NCBI RefSeq assembly: GCF_000516555.1
Contig: NZ_AZSJ01000007.1
Coordinates: 1,125,099-1,189,098 of the forward strand
DNA length: 64,000 nt
Source of the DNA: Afipia sp. P52-10
Lineage (GTDB): Bacteria; Pseudomonadota; Alphaproteobacteria; Rhizobiales; Xanthobacteraceae
Direction of reading: 5' to 3'
Of the stretch, positions 59,980 through 64,000 are shown piece after piece. Numbering within the stretch: the stretch's first letter is position 1; the number at the start of each line of letters is the position of its first letter. The notes below the pieces were generated by a model. It had not been told where the DNA came from and made no database searches. It worked only from the letters and a program-made list of their open reading frames with translations. Made by a program: the position numbers and the translations under genes.

Positions 59980-60664
59980 CGTCCGGCAGTTGCGCGATCG
60001 GCCACAGCGCCAGCGCCTTGTCGGCATAGTCGCCGCCCGCCTCATCGCAGCCTTCGACGATCACCGCCGCCGGTTCGGGAAAATCGAACGGCGCGCGCTG
60101 CAGGTTGAGCGGCCGCCAGTCGCCGTCATCGATGTCGCCGTTGCTGGTGATCTGCAGGAATGTCGTGGTCAGCAACCAGCGGCTGCCGGAGCGGCGGATA
60201 TTGCGGAGCGCACGATGGATGTGCGCGAACGACAGATGCACCAGGCAATCGCGGCATAGGATCAAGTCAGCGGCAGGCAGGGGATCATCGACGAGATCGA
60301 GATGACGGAACGCGATACGATCCGGCCTTGCGTGGTGTGCCGTGTTTGCCGCGATCAGCGCCGGCACAATATCGGCACCGAGGTAGCGGACGCCCGCAAG
60401 GTCCACATGCGCCATCCAGCCGAAATCGCCGCATGGCAGGTCGAGCAGAGCGCGGATGTCGAGATCGCGCAGCAGCTTCGACAGCTCCCGTCGCAGCGTC
60501 GCGGTGGCCGCCAATTCCGATCCGACGCCGGAGACGGAACTGTCGGCACCCCACAGATTGGTGCGATGGATCAGATCGAAGCGTTGCGCGAGATCAAGAC
60601 CGTCGAACGCGGTGCGGCTTTCGGCGAAGCAGCGTTGCGCGAGAACGGGCCGGCGGTGGTCCAT
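59969..60664 (-). CDS. SAM-dependent methyltransferase
   Basis: A 231-residue methyltransferase-fold protein. Motif I reads LLDLPCGDFGWM, with Pro and Cys in place of the usual Gly pattern, followed by LGADIVPALI and DLILCRDCLVHLSF. It matches a family of predicted class I methyltransferases whose substrates are unknown. Its end overlaps the convergent monooxygenase gene by 11 bp. It lies 22 bp downstream of the lipoprotein gene in the same direction. Confidence 0.8.
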   Translation of the reverse strand: MDHRRPVLAQRCFAESRTAFDGLDLAQRFDLIHRTNLWGADSSVSGVGSELAATATLRRELSKLLRDLDIRALLDLPCGDFGWMAHVDLAGVRYLGADIVPALIAANTAHHARPDRIAFRHLDLVDDPLPAADLILCRDCLVHLSFAHIHRALRNIRRSGSRWLLTTTFLQITSNGDIDDGDWRPLNLQRAPFDFPEPAAVIVEGCDEAGGDYADKALALWPIAQLPDVTA

Positions 60665-60686
60665 GCCCTCCCGCCCCGATCAACCG

Positions 60687-61175
60687 TTAATAAACGCCGG
60701 CGCCGCTACGGCCTGCGGCCGGCTTCGCTCCTGGCGCGGGACGGGCCAGCGACGGATCGGTCGACACGTCGCAGCGGTTGCGCTGCCACTCATCGTTGGC
60801 CCGCTTCAACGTGGCCTGGGCGGAGAGGTAGTCCGGCCGGTACGCCAGCTCGGCAATTACCGGCCCGCCTGGGCCGGTCTCTGCCTTGTTCATCAGTCCC
60901 TTCAGCTCCTCGACACGCGCCGCATAGGACGTGCGGACCGACGCCAGCTGCTTGCAATCGTAGAGCGCGAATTTCGCGGGGTCGGAGAAAAACGTGGCCT
61001 CGTTGAGCGAGACGTTGGTGCCGCCGATCTCGCCGCCGGCGCAGCCGCCGAGCAACATCGCCGCGACCGCAAAAGCCGCCGACTGCTGAAACCACTTCGT
61101 CCCCTGGCGAACGCCCAAGACCACATCCCCTAAGACCACATCCCCTAAGACGACATCCCCCAAGACCACACCCAT
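60687..61175 (-). CDS. Hypothetical lipoprotein with repeated N-terminus
   Basis: A 162-residue protein from the ATG at 61175. The first 20 residues are four pentapeptides (GVVL then GDVVL repeated) encoded by a 15-bp tandem array, followed by a lipoprotein signal (SAAFAVAAMLLGG, lipobox LGGC). The mature part contains two Cys and a helix (LYDCKQLASVRTSYAARVEE). A downstream TTG at the end of the array, with GGGGA 7 bp upstream, would start a normal signal peptide and may be the functional start. Family unknown. Confidence 0.68.
   Translation of the reverse strand: MGVVLGDVVLGDVVLGDVVLGVRQGTKWFQQSAAFAVAAMLLGGCAGGEIGGTNVSLNEATFFSDPAKFALYDCKQLASVRTSYAARVEELKGLMNKAETGPGGPVIAELAYRPDYLSAQATLKRANDEWQRNRCDVSTDPSLARPAPGAKPAAGRSGAGVY
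61116..61175. repeat. 15-bp tandem repeat array at the lipoprotein start
   Basis: Four 15-bp units lie at 61116-61130, 61131-61145, 61146-61160 and 61161-61175. They read CAAGACCACATCCCC with one to three changes on the plus strand. The last unit ends CCCAT and carries the ATG. On the minus strand each unit brings a GGGGA word, so it multiplies a Shine-Dalgarno-like site as well as adding GDVVL. Confidence 0.9.
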
Positions 61176-61471
61176 CGTTAGACTACCACCCCGACACTGA
61201 CAGCGCGTAAAAGCAAGGCGCGATGTCGAGAATGTGGCTTCCGGCAGTTTGCCCGCCACAATCTCCGAACGATCCTCGACCGGCGAATGCGTTCGGCGCA
61301 GTCATACGTTCCCCACGACGGCCTGAAAAGTCCCCCTGTCCCCTGTTTTCTGACGGCGCGACAGGTTTGGTATCGCAACCGTCGTTGCGAACCATGCCAA
61401 TGCTGGCATGCTGCCGTCATAAAATCCGAGCGGCGCAAGCCCGCCGCCGACAACGCCATCCGGGAGGTTCC

Positions 61472-62491
61472 ATGACGACCGACATTCGGCGCGGCAGCAA
61501 TCGAGGTTTACCTGCGGCCCTGCATCGCCTGGCCTCTGCAGTCCTGCTGATGCTGTCGCTCGTCTGTTGCCTGCCTGGCATCGCGGCTTCCGCTGCCGGC
61601 TATCCGAGCAATGTCGTCACGCTCGTCGTACCCTATCCCGCGGGTACTGCGACCGACACCTACGCACGCCTGTTCGCACGCAAGCTCGAAAGCGATTTCG
61701 GCCAGCGCGTCATCGTCGAGAACAGGCCCGGCGCGAACGGCATGAACGGCGCGGCGACGATCGCGCGCGCCAAGCCGGACGGCTACACGCTGCTGTTCAC
61801 CACCAGTTCGACCCACACGTCCGTCCTCGGCCTCTACAAGGCGGTGCCGTATGATCCGATCAAGGACTTCACGCCGGTCGCGATCCTCGCCGCCGGATCG
61901 ACCTTGCTGGTGGTGCGTTCGGATCAGAACATCAGCAACATTCCGCAGCTCGTTGCCGCGGCAAAAGCCAATCCCGGCAAGCTCAACATCGGCTTCGCCA
62001 ATGCCAGCGGCCAGATCGCGGTGGAGGTTCTGAAGAAGCGCGCCGGCATCGATGTCGTCGGCGTGCCCTATCGCGGCACGCCGCAGGCGATGACCGATCT
62101 GCTCGGCGGCAACTTGCAGCTGATGGTCGCCGACATCGTCACCGCCGGACAGTATTTCGATCAGGGCAAGCTCAAGCCGCTGGCGTTCTTCTCCAAGCAG
62201 CGCCGCGCTGTTCTGCCGGATGTTGCGACCTATCACGAGACCATCGCGCCGGGCGTGGACCTGAGCTTCTGGTATGCCGTGTTCGCGCCGCCGGGCACAC
62301 CGAAGGACGTGACCGACGTGCTGGCGAAGGCGCTTCGCAAGGCGCTCGACGACAAGGAGATCCAGGAGCACACCGCCAAGGTCGGCACCGAGATCGCCTG
62401 GACCGGTCCGGACGCGTTCACGCCCTATCTCGCCAGCGAGATCAGCCGCTGGGACGCGGTGATCAAGGAAGCCGGCATCCAAAAGGAATGA
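61472..62491 (+). CDS. Bug/TctC family extracytoplasmic substrate receptor
   Basis: A 339-residue periplasmic receptor. A long signal segment (residues about 15-43, LASAVLLMLSLVCCLPGIAA) precedes the Bug signature NVVTLVVPYPAGTATDTYAR, VENRPGANGMNG and KPDGYTLLF. The usual GGxxD after the Pro reads GTATD here, so the ligand contact may differ. An excellent GGGAGG site precedes the ATG at 61472. No TctA/TctB genes are near. It is convergent with the gamma-glutamyltransferase gene. Confidence 0.93.
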   Translation: MTTDIRRGSNRGLPAALHRLASAVLLMLSLVCCLPGIAASAAGYPSNVVTLVVPYPAGTATDTYARLFARKLESDFGQRVIVENRPGANGMNGAATIARAKPDGYTLLFTTSSTHTSVLGLYKAVPYDPIKDFTPVAILAAGSTLLVVRSDQNISNIPQLVAAAKANPGKLNIGFANASGQIAVEVLKKRAGIDVVGVPYRGTPQAMTDLLGGNLQLMVADIVTAGQYFDQGKLKPLAFFSKQRRAVLPDVATYHETIAPGVDLSFWYAVFAPPGTPKDVTDVLAKALRKALDDKEIQEHTAKVGTEIAWTGPDAFTPYLASEISRWDAVIKEAGIQKE

Positions 62492-62530
62492 CCGTAAGAG
62501 GAATGACCGACTCTTCGCGATCCAGTCCCC

Positions 62531-64000
62531 TCACGGGCGCCGCTCCAGGGTGAAGCGCACGCCCGCGCGCGCGAGCCCACCTGCCAAGCCGATCGGCGTG
62601 CCGTCAGCGCGCCAGCAGGCGGCGCCGGAGAGCGTGCCGTCGGCATGAAACTGGATCGCATTCATGCCGCCGGCGACGGCCGCCACCGGCAGCACGTCGT
62701 GCCCCATGGCACGCAACGCAGCACGGATGCTGTCGGGCACCGCCTGCTCGACCTCGAGCGCGTTGCCTTCGGTCCACACCCGTGGCGCCTCCACCGCCTC
62801 CTGCAGGCTCATGCCATGGTCGATCAGGTTGACCAGCGCCTGCATCGCGCTCGGGAAGATGCGTTTTCCGCCCGGCAGGCCCAGTGCGTACACCAGCTTG
62901 CCGTCACGCAGCGCCATCATCGGGCTCATCGAGGTGGTGACCCGCTTGCCCGGCGCGAGCGACAGCGCATGGCCGGGGCGCGGATCGAACAGGTTGAGAT
63001 AGTTGTTCGGCACCATGCCGAGCCCGGGAATGAGGATCTTCGCGCCGAACAGATTGTTGATCGTCTGCGTGGTCGCGACCACGTTGCCGTCGCCGTCCGC
63101 CACCGTCATGTGTGTGGTGTGCGCGCCCTCGAGCTGACGTACGCCGGCGCTCCAGGCCTGCGCGCGCGACTGATCGATCGCCGCGCGCCGTTCGTCGGCA
63201 TAGGCCTTCGAGGTCAGGCGCTCGACCGGCACCCGCACGAAATCCGGGTCGGCGGTGGCTGCAGCGCGATCCGCGAACGCGATCTTCAAGACCTCCGCCA
63301 ACAGATGGATCGTCGCCGGCGTACCGAACCCCATCGCGCCGAGGTCGTAACCTTCGAGGATGTTCAGCATCTGCACGATGTGCACGCCGGATGCGGCCGG
63401 CGGCGGCGGTCCAAGAATATCAAAGCCGCGATACTTGCCTCGAACCGGCTGGCGCTCGACGACCTTGTAGGCACGAAGATCGTCGCGACCGATGAACCCG
63501 CCCTTCGCCTGCATGTAATCGGCCAGGATATCGCCGAGCGGTCCGCCATAGAGCGCCGCCTCGCCGTCCCGGGCGATCTGCGTCAGCGTCTCGGCATAAT
63601 CCGCCTGCACCAGGCGGTCGCCGACCTGCAACGGTTTTCCATCCGGCAGGTAGCGCGCGGCGATCGGCTTGTCCTTCAGCATCTCGCGGGCCGCATCGCT
63701 GATGCATTCGTGCAGGTACGGCGTCACCGCGAAGCCGCGCGATGCATGCTTGATCGCTGGCTGCATCACGTCGGCAAGGCTCATGGTGCCGAACCGGCGC
63801 AGCGTCTCGCACCAGGCCTTCAACGAACCCGGCGTCGCCACCGCCTTCGGGCCGGTCAGGTTCTCGTCGTCCACCGTGTCAAACACGTCATGGGCAGACC
63901 CGGGCTTGGAGCGGAAGGTATCGCCGCGAACGGCGAGCGGCACCGTGCTCTGGCCGTCGATCACCCGGTGGCTGCCGTCGGCGAGGCGGATGTGCGCCAT
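62531..64000 (-). CDS. Gamma-glutamyltransferase (5' truncated by window)
   Basis: A gamma-glutamyltranspeptidase of the Ntn-hydrolase superfamily, visible over 489 residues; the N-terminal 60-90 residues lie beyond the window. The autocleavage and nucleophile Thr is in GAHTTHMTVADGDGNVV, followed by TQTINNLFGAK and the later MSPMMALRDGK and GLPGGKRI motifs. It transfers or hydrolyses the gamma-glutamyl group of glutathione-like peptides. The apparent Met at the window edge is internal, because the family continues upstream of it. Confidence 0.92.
   Translation of the reverse strand: MAHIRLADGSHRVIDGQSTVPLAVRGDTFRSKPGSAHDVFDTVDDENLTGPKAVATPGSLKAWCETLRRFGTMSLADVMQPAIKHASRGFAVTPYLHECISDAAREMLKDKPIAARYLPDGKPLQVGDRLVQADYAETLTQIARDGEAALYGGPLGDILADYMQAKGGFIGRDDLRAYKVVERQPVRGKYRGFDILGPPPPAASGVHIVQMLNILEGYDLGAMGFGTPATIHLLAEVLKIAFADRAAATADPDFVRVPVERLTSKAYADERRAAIDQSRAQAWSAGVRQLEGAHTTHMTVADGDGNVVATTQTINNLFGAKILIPGLGMVPNNYLNLFDPRPGHALSLAPGKRVTTSMSPMMALRDGKLVYALGLPGGKRIFPSAMQALVNLIDHGMSLQEAVEAPRVWTEGNALEVEQAVPDSIRAALRAMGHDVLPVAAVAGGMNAIQFHADGTLSGAACWRADGTPIGLAGGLARAGVRFTLERRP

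Overview
The window is high-GC DNA from an alphaproteobacterium. The gene content (complete LIV-type ABC transporter, orphan Bug/TctC receptors, PilZ, PAS_5, DUF2336 and DUF3126 proteins, an IscU-like scaffold next to folE and hisI, CtrA-like TTAA-N7-TTAA sites, and a Rhizobiales-type dispersed intergenic repeat) points to Hyphomicrobiales, most likely the Bradyrhizobium/Rhodopseudomonas/Afipia group. This is inferred from gene families, not from a search. It looks like ordinary chromosome: I see no transposase, integrase, phage gene, CRISPR array, rRNA or tRNA. Coding is dense, with many 1-4 nt operon overlaps.

Region by region. 1-9.1 kb: tail of a branched-chain-amide-type transporter operon (livH partial, livM, livG, livF), a GcvA-like LysR regulator, a thiamine-diphosphate enzyme with an NTF2-like partner, and a divergent Baeyer-Villiger-type flavin monooxygenase. 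This looks like an uptake and catabolism locus of unknown substrate. It is followed by an unusual tandem GrlR-like protein. 9.3-16.8 kb: PilZ protein, then a three-gene RND efflux operon with two different adaptor lipoproteins (TriABC-like layout), an AAA ATPase and a flavin reductase. 17-31 kb: outer-membrane beta-barrel protein, Bcr/CflA exporter, Bug receptor, cutA, nadK, a CheY-like/Hpt pair with a DUF2336 protein, lytic transglycosylase, hisI, folE, IscU-like scaffold, a ClpP-fold exported protein and yidD. 31-43 kb: two tandem MFS paralogues, thrS, nitroreductase, a PAS-GGDEF-EAL protein, patatin, and an MFS exporter divergent from a LysR gene with a clear repeated operator. 43.9-54.6 kb: CBS protein, HxlR regulator with divergent NAD(P)H-binding protein, rhomboid protease, PAS_5 and double-PilZ proteins, LapG-type cysteine protease, hydrolase, gamma-carbonic anhydrase, methyltransferase, cysE. 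54.9-64 kb: polytopic membrane protein, hydrolase, zinc-finger protein, FAD monooxygenase, methyltransferase, lipoprotein, second Bug receptor and a partial gamma-glutamyltransferase.

The most unusual signal is a recurring one. Three unrelated genes for exported or membrane proteins (starts near 14324, 58215 and 61175) each carry an array of 15-bp tandem repeats that contains or adjoins the start codon. Each array encodes in-frame pentapeptide repeats ahead of the signal sequence and can duplicate the start codon. Other points to check are a 695-bp gene-poor gap (46594-47288) with a perfect 19-bp direct repeat and an orphan terminator, several operator-like dyads between divergent genes, and clustering of cyclic-di-GMP-related functions. 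I found no clearly new multi-gene defence or biosynthetic system.
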